This document shows, one piece after another, positions 1 to 9,560 of a stretch of DNA of 12,411 bases; position 1 is the first letter of the stretch, and each line of letters opens with the position of its first letter. The position numbers and the translations under genes were made by a program. Origin of the DNA: Poronia punctata (lineage: Eukaryota; Ascomycota; Sordariomycetes; Xylariales; Xylariaceae). The stretch covers positions 1 through 12,411 of the forward strand of contig MU401989.1 in NCBI GenBank assembly GCA_022579005.1. The letters are read 5' to 3'. The notes beneath the pieces are model-generated. The model had not been told where the DNA came from. It worked only from the letters and a program-made list of their open reading frames with translations, and searched no databases.

Positions 1-91
1 AAAATATAAAAATATAAAAATATAAAAATATAAAAATATAAAAATATAAAAATATAAAAATATAAAAATATAAAAATATAAAAATATAAAA
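1..91. repeat. 8-bp AT minisatellite, (AAAAATAT)n
   Basis: The first 91 bases are about eleven uninterrupted copies of the 8-bp unit AAAAATAT, with no visible substitutions. The array runs off the left edge of the window, so its full length is unknown. It abuts the minus-strand LTR. Read on the minus strand, it lies where the untranslated leader of that element would be, and it resembles the T-rich, TTTAT-bearing leader just after the 5' LTR of the plus-strand copy (about 6900-6935). I infer local expansion of leader sequence, but at this composition the similarity could be chance. Confidence 0.9.
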
Positions 92-94
92 GTT

Positions 95-311
95 AAAGTA
101 ATAAGTTAGTTTTAAAGTAATATTATATTAATTTTAAAAACTAAATATATTAAATAACTTTTATTTAGTTAACTAAATAAGCAACTAAGCTAGCTAAAAA
201 AAAAGTATAACTAGCTAAACTATAGCTAATAATTAGCGTAAGCTTAGCTTATATATAGTTTATATACTTATAGTATAGCTAAAATATTATATAAATAAGT
301 GCTTTATTATA
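95..311 (-). mobile_element. LTR of a RIP-degraded Ty3/Gypsy element, minus strand
   Basis: The reverse complement of about 95-311 matches the LTR at 6677-6895 along its whole length. The first 16 bases are identical (296-311 here, 6677-6692 there), and the two share the stretch leading into a poly-T run, then AGCTAGCTTAGTT and TTAGTTTTTAAAAT. The outer end begins TATAATAA, which fits a canonical TG-starting LTR after G-to-A change. The similarity seems to continue past the LTR end towards the left window edge, so this is more likely the 5' LTR of a minus-strand element running off the window than a solo LTR. No target-site duplication could be confirmed. The inner boundary is approximate. 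Confidence 0.75.
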
Positions 312-700
312 CTTTTATTATTTAAATTTTATAACTTTATAAAAATATATATAATAATAGATTATTTTTACTAAAACTCTTTTTTATATAAAATAAATAA
401 ACTAAAAAATTTAATAAACCCTTTTTTATTATAGGTTTTATTATATAAACATTTTTAAATTATAATTATTTTAAATATTTATTATTTTTAATAAAAAGTT
501 TAGCTAGGCAAATTATTTAATTTCTTTTAAAATTTATATAAAAATAATATACTCTTTTTAAAAGTATAAATCTTTTTTAAAAATAATTTTTATATAATAT
601 TAATTATTTAAAGCTATAAGTTATTTTTTTATATTAAATTATAATAACTTAAAAATAATTTTTATTTATATTAACAATATATAGATGCTTGTTTTTTTAT
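312..700. other. Unassigned AT-rich degraded DNA
   Basis: About 390 bases of very AT-rich sequence lie between the minus-strand LTR and the gene's upstream region. There is no open frame of useful length, no recognisable protein remnant in either direction, no tandem array and no clear match to the element at 6677-12411. The base texture (TA-rich, few CA, TG, CC and CG steps) is that of the other degraded parts, so it is probably an old RIP-mutated repeat or DNA into which RIP spread. I cannot say which. Confidence 0.6.
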
Positions 701-780
701 AACCGTTCTTTGCTTTAATTTTAAACATTTTCTAACCTTAAAAGCTTAGATATAACATAACTATTCTATACAAAGAGCTC

Positions 781-842
781 TATATAATCAATCCTTTTCC
801 TACCCTATCTGCTCTCTTTCTCTTTGGTCCCTCTTGTCGTGG
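781..842 (+). promoter_or_regulatory. Probable core promoter: TATA-like box and pyrimidine tract
   Basis: TATATAA at 781-787 is followed at 791-836 by a long C/T-rich stretch. Pyrimidine-rich tracts are common around transcription starts of filamentous fungal genes. This lies where composition begins to rise from the AT-rich flank. If it is the promoter of the gene starting at 1307, the leader would be roughly 450 bases and would hold several upstream ATGs. A start closer to 1307 is equally possible, so the assignment is positional inference. Confidence 0.35.
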
Positions 843-971
843 CAACCTCTAATTGGGAAGCCCATCGTTCTACCCGTTTCCACTACACCCTTTCAAATTT
901 AAAAAGAATTGATTTTGGTTGTATTCGCAGTGCTGTATCTTGGCAGTATTAATTTGTCTCTTACAGCCACC

Positions 972-980
972 ATGCGTTAA
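972..980 (+). promoter_or_regulatory. Possible two-codon upstream ORF in ideal start context
   Basis: The sequence GCCACCATGCG at 966-976 matches the optimal eukaryotic initiation context, but the frame is only ATG CGT TAA. If transcribed, ribosomes should initiate efficiently here and terminate at once, which would dampen or regulate translation of the downstream ATG at 1307. It matters only if transcription starts upstream of 972. It could also be removed if the preceding TTACAG is a real 3' splice site and the true first exon is different. Confidence 0.3.
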
Positions 981-1011
981 TCATCTCAAACTACAACACG
1001 TAATCTTCAGG

Positions 1012-1032
1012 ATGTTGTTATGTGTCGTGTAG
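1012..1032 (+). promoter_or_regulatory. Possible short upstream ORF (6 codons)
   Basis: ATG at 1012 opens a frame of six sense codons (MLLCVV) ending in TAG at 1030-1032. It overlaps the start of the next upstream ORF in another frame. No protein similarity is claimed; it is listed because it would lie in the leader if transcription starts near 800-950. Confidence 0.2.
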
Positions 1033-1166
1033 ACTACCTACCTACTTGTACCAGACTGTGTCAAGTAGGAGCCTTATCACAGTGGCCCACTCCTGTTAAA
1101 TCCACGGCCTATAGCGGGATATGGCAGCTCATAGGTAGAGCAAGCCCACTACGTATGTACGCCTGA
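1020..1166 (+). promoter_or_regulatory. Possible upstream ORF (48 codons)
   Basis: ATG at 1020 opens a 48-codon frame ending in TGA at 1164-1166, wholly upstream of the main start at 1307. The peptide resembles no family I recognise. It spans the GTATGT donor-like motif at 1153-1158, so a spliced leader could change its end. It is the longest ATG-initiated frame upstream of the gene and a candidate translational brake if included in the mRNA. Confidence 0.25.
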
Positions 1167-1241
1167 ATTGGATCTGCCCTCTTGTCTTGCTATTTCATAA
1201 ATTCACTTCTACGTACCTTCCTGCTCTCTGTCTGGTGGTCA

Positions 1242-1265
1242 ATGACCACCTTAAAGTACAGCTAG
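1242..1265 (+). promoter_or_regulatory. Possible short upstream ORF (7 codons) near the main start
   Basis: ATG ACC ACC at 1242 opens a frame of seven sense codons closing with TAG at 1263-1265, 41 bases before the main ATG. It is the upstream ATG most likely to be in the mRNA, whatever the exact transcription start. Its context (TCA before ATG) is ordinary. Confidence 0.25.
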
Positions 1266-1306
1266 ATACCTCACCTGGACCCGTCGGTGAAGCCCATATA
1301 GGTACA

Positions 1307-4300
1307 ATGGCATCAAGGCAACGGGCCGATACGCGCCCTGAGGTGGGCGATATCTTGGTCGTCATTCGTAAGTTCTACGCATTTGCCTCCGTCGTCCCCA
1401 TCTCCACCGGTCCGCATACTACCAGTACCAGGGCCTTTATATAATTCCCGAGTCTTCCTTGCGCGCTGATGCACCGCCATATCTCTCTAGATGATTTTCA
1501 GGCGAGGAGTTCCGATGAATTGAGCCTAGCAAAGGGCGATCGAGTCGAGTTAATTGAACGCGATGATGAATTCGGTGACGGCTGGTTCTTGGGTCGCCAT
1601 TTGGTAAATGGCAACAATGGACTATTTCCCGAGGGTATATCTCCTGTCGCCCAGGTAACTGCTGTGCAGTGATGACTGAACAATGATTGCTTGGCAGTCT
1701 ATACCCGGCCGGCACCAAAAGCTGCCGCTGCTACGCCCGCTCCTCAGAAACCCGCGCCGGGTTCGAACTCCTTCCATACCCAACCCCATGCCAGTGGCGG
1801 TTCGCTCTCGCAACCATTCGAAATAGCAAGTCCAGTATTACCTATCCACCAGGCATCTGTTTCCCATCCAATTCATTCTACGGCAAACGAAGCCAGCCCG
1901 GTTACTCTTCCTCTTAGCTCTACAAAAGAGAACAGGTCCGTATCAGCACCTGCCCCAACAGTGAACCAAATAACAAAGGGTACCGGATACGGTGGCGGCC
2001 AAAATACTATACCACATTCTATTTTGCCGAACCAAAGTCAAGATAGTCAGGTTCTCCACGATACATTGACCGTGATCGACGAACACATCACCGACCTGCA
2101 CTTAGCTCCCCAAAATGGGAACGCGCATCACGCAACGGACTCGGGGAGTGAATACAGTTCTCACATGCAGGACCGGCTTTCTTATATCCAGGGTGAGGAG
2201 ACCGACGAGGAAGAGGAGGCTCCCCATAGCCGGGCTGAGGTGGAGGCGTGGACTGCCGACGATGTTGCCGAATATTTGTTCACGGTAGGCGTAGAAAAGG
2301 GACATTGCGAAGTTTTCCGAGATCAGGAGATCAGCGGCGAAATATTGTTAGGCATGGACCAGTCCTCACTTTTCCTTAAGGCATTCGATCTGGGCTCAGT
2401 AGGGAGACGCTTGAAGACGTGGCAGAAGGTGAAGGGCCTACAGGATGAGGTGAATGGCTATGGCGCCGCGGCCGGACGACAGACATACGGTAGCGATGCA
2501 GGCTCGGAAGATTCCAGGGCTACCGGGAGGAGGAGAAGTCGAACGAGCACCCTAACTAATACCCAAAGGCTCTCTCCAATTGAAGATCGCCCAACATCGG
2601 TCCATGCTAAGCGCTTGTCCCAAACTCTTAGAATAGAGAGCATACCCGTTTTTGGTTCTCTGTCTTCAAAGGGGTTGGTCGACGGTCCTACCAAGACATC
2701 GCATTATAAGAGGCCGTCAGCAGCCTCTGTGCGTGATCTTCATCATTCACGACGACATTCCTCCACCGATTTCCGGCTCAGTGGCAATTTTTCAACGAGT
2801 CCTGCGGGGCCACCGAAGGTGTCTGGCTCCGGCGCATATTTGCAGGCCGAAGGATCGCACAAAAAGCACCCGTCTTTTGACCGCAATTGGACAATGGGCG
2901 GGGCACCTCCGCAACAGAACTCCCGACCACTGTCCTCGGCTGGTCTTCATGGTGCTATAGAAGTATCAGACCCTGATAGATTGCAGGATTCCATGACTGA
3001 CCTGGATCGTGGTTATTTCTCCGGCACCGACCTCGATGGGCGACGTCGTAACGTACTTAAGAAACGTGATAGCGTTGCCAGCCATGCCCCTAAATCTAGT
3101 TACGCCGAGCAACAACGTGTGAGAAGTGCGACAGCGCTGTCCAGACGTTCACGTTACGGAAGCGTGGATTCAACTAACAGAGATACAACACCTCCCTCGG
3201 CTGCCCAGCAATATTATGGAACGGTTAGTGACCACCGACGAAATGTATCGACAAACACGACGGAATCATACCGCCCACCACCACCAGCCAAAGATGGGCC
3301 GTCGCCGACTGTCACCAAACTTGACGAGATATCACGTCCCTCCCACATCACGGCAATTTCCAGGCCAGGCGGCCACAGCAACTGGCTTTCCAATACGAGT
3401 ACCAGTATGACTAGCTTCGGGGGTTTACGAGCCATCTCAGATGCTGTGATTGGTAGTGATCGTCTGAGGTTCGGATCGCCGACTGAACCACCGGCCCGGG
3501 GTTCGCCATTGCAATCGCCTGTAAGGACTGGTTCGAGCACCCCTTCCGCAGGGCCCAGCTTTGAATTGGAATCGCCAGATGTCGAAATGAGCCCATACTC
3601 GACAACCACAGCTGGCAGCCGCAAGAGTGGAAAGAAGACGAAGAAGGAGACGAGTGCCTACCTACGCGGTCTACAGAGAATAAGCCCCCGTGAAGCAATT
3701 AAGGATGCGGACTATAGCGGGTGGATGAAAAAGAAAAACTCCCATCTCATGACAACTTGGAAGCCACGTCTATTCGTCTTAAGGGGAAGAAGGCTCTCTT
3801 ATTACTACTCGGAAGATGACACAGAGGAGAAGGGGCTTATTGACATCTCCTTCCATCGGGTACTTCCGGCTGATAATGAACGTCTCACTGGTCTGCATGC
3901 TACCTTGACGGGCGCTAGTAACACCCCTGTTATGCCCTCGGACAGCAATCTTCTCACCGTAGCCCAGAGCAACGCGGCCGCTGGGCTAGGTACCGAAAAG
4001 GGGGCCGATGCGATGTTTATATTTAAACTTGTACCGCCTCGAGCCGGTCTCTCTAAGGCCGTCAACTTCACAAAACCAACTGTACACTACTTTGCCGTTC
4101 CCAACCTTCAACAGGGACGAGCATGGATGGCAGCGCTAATGAAGGCAACCATTGATCGTGACGACAGCCAACCAATGACTTCCACATACCAGCAGAAAAC
4201 GATTTCTCTGGCTAAGGCAAAGCAAATGCGTCACCGCCCCCCCGCACTAATGAACCTTGACGAGAAAATAGAGGATGGTGTCCAGGGGGTAGATGAAAAC

Positions 4301-4417
4301 GGGGGTGGTTTGGGTATATCCTTCGGAGAGGTCGATAGCGCAGTATCGGGAATAGAGAAATTAGGCGGCCAACCCGCTGCTGGCCCAGTAGTGTCCGGGT
4401 CGGTCTTAAACAGTTAG
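1307..4417 (+). CDS. Boi1/Boi2-like SH3-SAM-PH cell-polarity protein, join(1307..1367,1491..1634,1698..4417)
   Basis: This is a 974-residue homologue of the yeast Boi1/Boi2 scaffolds, which link Cdc42/Bem1 polarity signalling to exocytosis at growing tips. Seen here: an SH3 domain at about residues 16-70 (ALYDF-like HDFQARSSDELSL, then GDGWFLGRH and GLFPEVY); a SAM domain at about 252-316 starting at Trp253; a long Ser/Thr/Pro-rich, presumably disordered linker with a Pro-rich motif RPPPPAK (594-600), the type that can bind Bem1-like SH3 domains; and a PH domain at about 740-890 starting YSGWMKKKNSHLMTTWKPR and ending with a helix carrying Trp878. The PH domain has a long insertion of low-complexity sequence before its last strands. 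ATG 1307 is in good context (ACAATGG) and is the only ATG in its frame. The two introns restore the SH3 reading frame exactly. The C-terminal tail carries a basic stretch (KAKQMRHRPP). No disruption or RIP-like stops are seen. Family membership is firm; binding partners are inferred from the yeast proteins. Confidence 0.93.
1368..1490 (+). other. Intron 1 of the Boi-like gene (123 bp, phase 1)
   Basis: The donor is GTAAGT at 1368 and the acceptor is CTCTCTAG ending at 1490. A branch-point-like CTGAT lies at 1466-1470, about 20 bases before the acceptor. Joining C1367 to AT1491 makes a His codon and gives VVIHDFQARS, the expected start of the SH3 RT loop. Without splicing the frame runs into a stop just before 1445. 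Confidence 0.85.
1635..1697 (+). other. Intron 2 of the Boi-like gene (63 bp, phase 1)
   Basis: The donor is GTATAT at 1635 and the acceptor is TTGGCAG ending at 1697. A CTGA branch-like motif occurs in TGACTGAAC at about 1673-1681. Joining G1634 to TC1698 forms a Val codon and gives GLFPEVYTRPAP, the canonical end of an SH3 domain in this family. The unspliced frame stops at TGA 1670-1672. Confidence 0.85.
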
Positions 4418-4540
4418 AGGGGGACCTAAACCTGCCAGCCTCCCTGCTAAAAAGTGCCTGAGGTTGGCCACGATACTAGGGATTATATGCATTTTTTCCT
4501 TTTGTAATTTTCTACGTATAACTATAATTTAATAGCTATT
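4418..4540 (+). other. 3' flank and probable 3' UTR of the Boi-like gene
   Basis: After TAG 4415-4417 about 60 bases of normal composition follow. The sequence then turns T-rich (TTTTTTCCTTTTGTAATTTT, 4493-4512) and soon fully AT-rich. No canonical AATAAA is seen close by, and fungal 3' ends often lack one. The transcript probably ends within or just past this interval, so the gene's 3' end sits almost on the compositional border. Confidence 0.4.
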
Positions 4541-6676
4541 ACCTAGATATTAAAAGCAAATAATATTAGTAAGTTATTGCCTTTTTTTATATATAAAATT
4601 TAAAAGAGTAACTGATTATTTTAAATAATATTTGCACTTTGCTTTACTTTTATAGCTTTTATCTTTTAAACTATATTATAAGTTAAGTAGTAATTATAAT
4701 ATATAAAAGTGTTAATAAGTTTATAAGTTTTTTTATTATAAAAAACCTTTAATATAATATATAATAAAATATTTAAACTAAGTTTTTATATATATAAATT
4801 AAATATTTATAAATTAAATAAAGTACTAGTATATTAAATTAATTTTTTATATTATAAAGTAATTAATTTTAGCTTTATTAAACGACTTTTTTTATAATTT
4901 ATAAAATTTACTATATTACTTTATAGTTTTTTTTAAAAAATAATATAATAAGTTAACTAAATTAATAAAATTAAAATTTTAATTATAGTTTATTTTTATT
5001 TTTTATAGTAAAAACTAGATATAAATTAAGTATATTGTTTTTTAAAACTTTACTATTTAATTTTTATTTTTTAAAACTTATTAAGCCTAAAAAAAGTAAT
5101 ATTATAAAAGTTATTTTTAAACCTTTTTATATTATAATTAAATTAAAACCTAGTTAAAGTTATTTTTTTAAAGATGTTTAATTAGCAACTTAATTATAAT
5201 TTACTACGCTTTTTTACTTTAAATAAACCTTTTATAAATAAGTTAAGTTATTTAATAAATAGCTATATTATTTATAATATTACTATATTTAGGTTAATTA
5301 TATATTTATTTTTTAGTTGGTCTTTTTTTATAAAAAAAGTAATATTAGCAAGTTTGCTATTTTAATCTAATTAATAATAATAAAAAATTAAGCTATAAGT
5401 TTAAAATAAAATTTATAATTAATATTTTAATAATGCTAAACTAACTTTATAACTTTTAAACTTATAACGTTTAGCTTTAAAACTTATTTATTAAAAGCAA
5501 ATTAAATATAATAAATCCTAAGAACTTAAAATATAAAACAATAATAAAGCTAATTAAAAGTAGCTAAAATAAAACTAATAAAAATGAAAAAGGTTTTTAA
5601 AAAAGGTTTTAACTTTATTAACTACTTAAAAAACTAAGTAAAACATATTTTAAATAAAATATAAACTTTAATATAAAAATTATAATAAGTAAAATACACT
5701 AGTTTATTTAAGCTACTTAAAGTTAGCTTAAAACATTAAAGCTTTAACTATAAGTATAAGTATATTAATTAAAACTGCTATAAAAGCTAATATTAATATA
5801 AGCACTAAAAATAGCTTAACTAAGCTTTATTTAATATATAGGTACTATATTTTAATTTAACTTTTATTATTAATAAAAGGTTTTAAAAAGCGATTTTAAA
5901 ACTTTAAAAGCTTTTTATAAAGTTTTATAAATTTAGCTAATTTTAATAATTGTTAGAAAATTTTAAATTTTTTTTATATGTTAACTTATAATTAATAAAA
6001 TATGCTTTATTAAAAATAATTATTTTAAAGTTTAACTTATTAATTTACTAGTTTAATAATTAATTAAATTAATAAATAATTAATTAAATATAAACTTTAA
6101 AGATTATTTTAATTATATAAAAAAATATAATATTTAACTTTATATATATAGTTTAGCTTAAACTTATTATAATAAGCAATAAAAGCTTTAAGCAAAATTT
6201 TTAAAAAGAACTTAAATAATAGCAATTTTCTATAAAAACTATTAAAACTACTAAGTATATTAAAGCAACTAAATTTAATAAAACTACTTAATAACTTAAA
6301 ATTACTAAATTTTTAAAAGGAAATAAATATTTTTATTATAATTTAGCAATATTATTTAATATAAACTATAATAGTTAAAAAATATAAGTTAAAAAAATAT
6401 TAATACTTTTATACTTAACTTTAAAAACTTAAAAAAACTTTAGCTAAGTTAATAAGAAAATAAAGAATATTTTACTAATATACTAGCCTTTATTAATTAA
6501 GTTAATATAGTTTTATAAAGCGTTAAAAGTAGTAATTATAAAACTTAACTAATATAATTATAGCTTACTTTATTAAAAAAGCTATAGCTTATTAAAAGAA
6601 TTTGGTTTTTATAATTAAAAAAAGTAATGTGCTTAAAATAAAAGTATTATAACTATAATAAACTAGCTAAGCTAAT
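4541..6676. other. Unassigned AT-rich degraded DNA (about 2.1 kb)
   Basis: This stretch has the same extreme AT texture as the retrotransposon but lies outside its 5' LTR. I found no reverse transcriptase, integrase or DDE transposase remnant in it on either strand, no terminal inverted repeats, and no open frame worth listing. Small structures only: a perfect 18-bp palindrome, CTTTTTTTATAAAAAAAG (5322-5339), and a 15-bp direct repeat AATAATTAATTAAAT (6055-6069 and 6075-6089); both could be chance in such DNA. It is probably an older, more decayed repeat into which the element at 6677 inserted, but the family is not recognisable by eye. Confidence 0.5.
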
Positions 6677-6895
6677 TATAATAAAGCACTTACTTATAAG
6701 ACCTACTAGCTATACTATAAATATATAAACTATATATAAGCTAAACTTATAGTAACTATTAAGCTATAGTTTAGCTAGTTATACTTTTTTTTTTTAGCTA
6801 GCTTAGTTACTTATTTAGTTAATTAAATTAAAGTTATTTAATATACTTAGTTTTTAAAATTGCTAGCAATATTACATTATAATTACTTTATTGCT
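6677..6895 (+). repeat. 5' LTR of the Gypsy element
   Basis: The LTR begins TATAATAAAGCAC and matches the 3' copy at both ends: TATAATAA plus GCAC at the start, and TTAGTTTTTAAAATTGCTAGCAATATTAC (about 6848-6875) near the end. The middle is more diverged. The start is set by where similarity with 12199 and with 311 (minus strand) begins in all three copies. The inner end is uncertain by about 10-15 bases because the 3' copy is truncated at the point matching 6886. The five bases before it, CTAAT (6672-6676), would be one side of a target-site duplication. No primer-binding site could be recognised after RIP. Confidence 0.8.
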
Positions 6896-6899
6896 TAAA

Positions 6900-8920
6900 C
6901 CTTTATATTCTTTTATTTTTTTATTTTTAAGTTATAATATAATATTTAATAAAAAGATTTAAACTAAAAACTAAGCATAGTTTATAACTATTAAGTAAAT
7001 AACTAGTAATAATATAAACAAGCTTAATAAACTTAATATTAAAAATACGCAATAACAATTAAAAAAAACTAGTTAATAATTAAGTTAAATTTATAAATAG
7101 CTAAAAATAAAAAAGGAATTATATATATAAAAAAAGGAAGTAAAAAAAGTAATAGTAAACTAAAAACTTAAAATAAAATATACTACTTATTAAAATAAAT
7201 AATTAGCTAATAGCTAACAACTTTTAAAAAAGTTAAAAAAGTAAAAGCTATTTTTTTATTTTACGCTACTATGTTCTAGCAGCTTAAAAAGCTAAAAAAA
7301 CAACTTTTTTTATTAACTTATTAATATAGTAAACTAAAATATATAGTTATTTTAGCTACTTACTAAGCTAAAAAAAAACTTCGAATAAAAATAATATACA
7401 AGCTTTTATATATATTTATAAGCAGCTAAAGCAAAATGCTATTACTATAAAAATTAAAAACTAAATTATAGCAACAAAAAAAAGTAATTAGCAAAATCTT
7501 AGCTATAAAAATTTAATATAAATTATTTAAGCTTTAATATAAGCTAAGTTTAAAATTTAAATAAATTAGTATGCTTTTTAAAATATGCTAAATAATAATA
7601 ACTTAAAAAAAAGCTACTTTTATATATTTTTAAAGGTTTATTTAGTAAAGAAATATTAACTTAAAGCTATTTAAGCAAACCTTTTAAAAATAGCTATATA
7701 AAATAAAATAGTAAAAAAATAAAATGTTAAAAAAACTTATTAGCAAGTACTAGTATAAAAGGTTAAAAGCGCTATATTGCTAAAAAATACTAGCTAACTA
7801 GCTTTTAATTATTAATATAAATTTTTAAATAAACTAAATTCTTTTGTAATAAAGTAGTATATATTATTTAATAATATAATAATTATATATTAAAAGGCTA
7901 AAAAATAATAAAATACTTAGTACTAAGCTAGTAAAAAATATTAACTATTATATAAGTAAAAATATGCTAAATGCTTGCTAAAGCAAAATAATTTAATAAA
8001 TAATTTAAAAGTGCTTAAATAGTTTTAAAAAAAAATTTATTTAAGCAATAAATAAATTAAAACTAAAGCAAATTAGCATATATTAGCAATAGCTTTATAA
8101 AGTGCTACTATTATAATAAAAAAAGTTATATAGCTAAGTATTGCTTAAAAAATAAGCAGTTTAATATTAAATTGCTAATTAAATAAAGTTAAGTAAACAC
8201 TATTGAAATAGCTTAAAAATAAAGTATAAAATATTTAAGTAGCTTAGTTAAACTTTAAAAATAAAAATCTAAAAGCTAAGCGAAAATAAAATAATATATT
8301 TAATTTATTTTAATAAAGCTTTATAAAGCGTTTAGTCCTATAAAGCTATTTTAACTAGCAACTGTATTTTTTTAAATACTAAGCAAGAGTTTAAAAGAAT
8401 TATTATAAATATAAATATAAAAGCTTAAGTTAATATTATATATAAAAACTTTAAAAAAAGTACTTATAAAAAGTAAATATTTTACTACTTTTATTTATAA
8501 AACTAAATAAAAAGCTAATAAAGTGCTAAGCAGCTTATATAGCTAGTTTTTAAATAGTTAACGCTTAAAAAATTAAGCAAACTTTTAAGCAAGTATTTTA
8601 TATTATATATAAAAAGTAAAAAGTATTAAAGCTTTTAATATTATAACTAAAAATAAATTAGTTAAGTATACTATTAAATATAGCTTTTACTTAGTAGTTT
8701 TATAATAAATACTAAAAAGTAAATTTTAAAAAGTTTACTAAAAACGTAGTTAATACTTAACTAGCGTATATTATTAACTTAATAAATATAAACATTAGTT
8801 TTTAAAAAGCTATTATTTTTAAAAATTAATAATAAGCTTAGTATTAAAAAGAAAATTAATTTATATAAATATTTTAAAGCGTTTTAGCATATATACTTTA
8901 TATTATTAGCAAAAAAGTTA
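6900..8920 (+). pseudogene. Leader plus gag/protease region, degraded beyond recognition
   Basis: This is the interval between the 5' LTR and the first recognisable reverse transcriptase sequence, where gag and protease of a Gypsy element should lie. The size, about 2 kb, suits that content. I could not identify a zinc knuckle, a capsid motif or the protease Asp-Ser/Thr-Gly in any frame. The conserved Cys, Asp and Gly codons are those that G-to-A change would erase. The assignment rests on position only. Confidence 0.5.
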
Positions 8921-8922
8921 TT

Positions 8923-9560
8923 AGTGCTAAAAAAGCATAATATATAATAAACCTAGTAAAAAAAGTATAAGTACTATTTAATTTATTTTATTTTATTATA
9001 AAAGCTTAATAATAAGTGCTTAAAAAGTACTTTAAAAAACTTTTAAATAAGCTATATATAGTACTTAAAAGCAAACATAAAAGCTTTTATTTTATTTATG
9101 CTTTAAAAAATAAAACTATAAAGCTTTATGTTAATTATAAAAGCTTAAATAAAGTAACTATAAAGAATAAGTATTTTTTATCTTTTATATTAAAAATAAT
9201 AAATAAGCTAAAGTTAATAAAAATCATTTTAAAGCCAAACTTTTATAACGCTTATTATTATATTTAAATTAAGCGTAACAATAAATAAAAAACTGCTTTT
9301 TAAATAGAATATAAGCATTTTAAGTATATAGTTATATTTTTTAAATTAACTAATACTTTTATAACCTTTTAAGCTTATATATACAAGGCGCTAGCTAAGC
9401 TAATAAATTATATTTATATAGTTTATTTAAATAATATTATAGTTTTTTTTAAAAAAACAAAAAGGACTTTTAATTAGTTTATAAGCAGTTAGCAAAATAT
9501 TAACTATTTATAAAACTATTAAAATATAAATTCTTTTAAGCTAAAACACATTTTTTAAAT
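8923..9560 (+). pseudogene. Reverse transcriptase remnant of the Gypsy pol gene
   Basis: In the frame of 9016 a continuous similarity to Ty3/Gypsy reverse transcriptase can be followed for about 200 codons. It includes VNYKSLNKVTIKNKY, the degraded form of the fungal (C)VDYRxLNxVTxKxRYPLP motif, then a TAF..EY..F..IV.FFKLTN segment matching the palm block, then VYLNN at 9421-9435 where the active site should read V-Y-L-D-D. Both catalytic Asp codons have become Asn (GAT to AAT). A stop-free run covers 9016-9267, beginning at a GTG rather than an ATG; it has no sign of being translated. Stops elsewhere mostly replace Gln, Trp or Arg codons. Confidence 0.88.

Larger units (their letters stand above)
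843..1306 (+). promoter_or_regulatory. Upstream region and probable 5' leader of the Boi-like gene
   Basis: This is moderate-GC DNA with no protein-coding gene I can support. The frame of the main ATG is open back to 1187 but has no in-frame ATG before 1307, so that extension is unlikely to be translated. Splice-like signals occur: a pyrimidine-plus-CAG motif (TCTCTTACAG, 957-966) just before an ATG, and GTATGT at 1153-1158, a common fungal donor. A spliced leader is therefore possible, but no donor/acceptor pair is convincing. Upstream ORFs are listed separately. Confidence 0.5.

Noticed and set aside
1120..1180. tRNA-like stretch: GCTC-7-GAGC stem-loop at 1127-1141 resembling a D arm, with GGATCTGCC downstream.
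   Set aside because: No anticodon stem can be formed in the right place, there is no proper acceptor pairing, and the B-box match is poor. It is chance similarity.
1187..1444. An 85-codon frame upstream of and overlapping the gene start.
   Set aside because: It is exon 1 of the Boi-like gene extended upstream without an ATG and read through intron 1; only 1307-1367 of it is coding.
3214..3624. A 136-codon open frame on the minus strand within the Boi-like gene.
   Set aside because: It is antisense to the Ser/Thr/Pro-rich linker exon, has no recognisable domain, and is the expected shadow of a real coding frame.
5322..5339. An 18-bp perfect palindrome as a possible terminator or hairpin site.
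   Set aside because: It is made of T-run/A-run sequence that arises often by chance at this base composition, and no gene ends near it.
6318..6372. Possible gag zinc knuckle: Tyr codons spaced like the Cys of C-x2-C-x4-H-x4-C (YFYYNLAILFNINY).
   Set aside because: The His position reads TTA, which transitions cannot make from a His codon. It also lies outside the 5' LTR of the element, so it would need a second element for which there is no other support.
9016..9267. An 83-codon open frame in the AT-rich region taken as a small gene.
   Set aside because: It is a stop-free piece of the decayed reverse transcriptase, starts at GTG rather than ATG, and similarity continues through stops on both sides.
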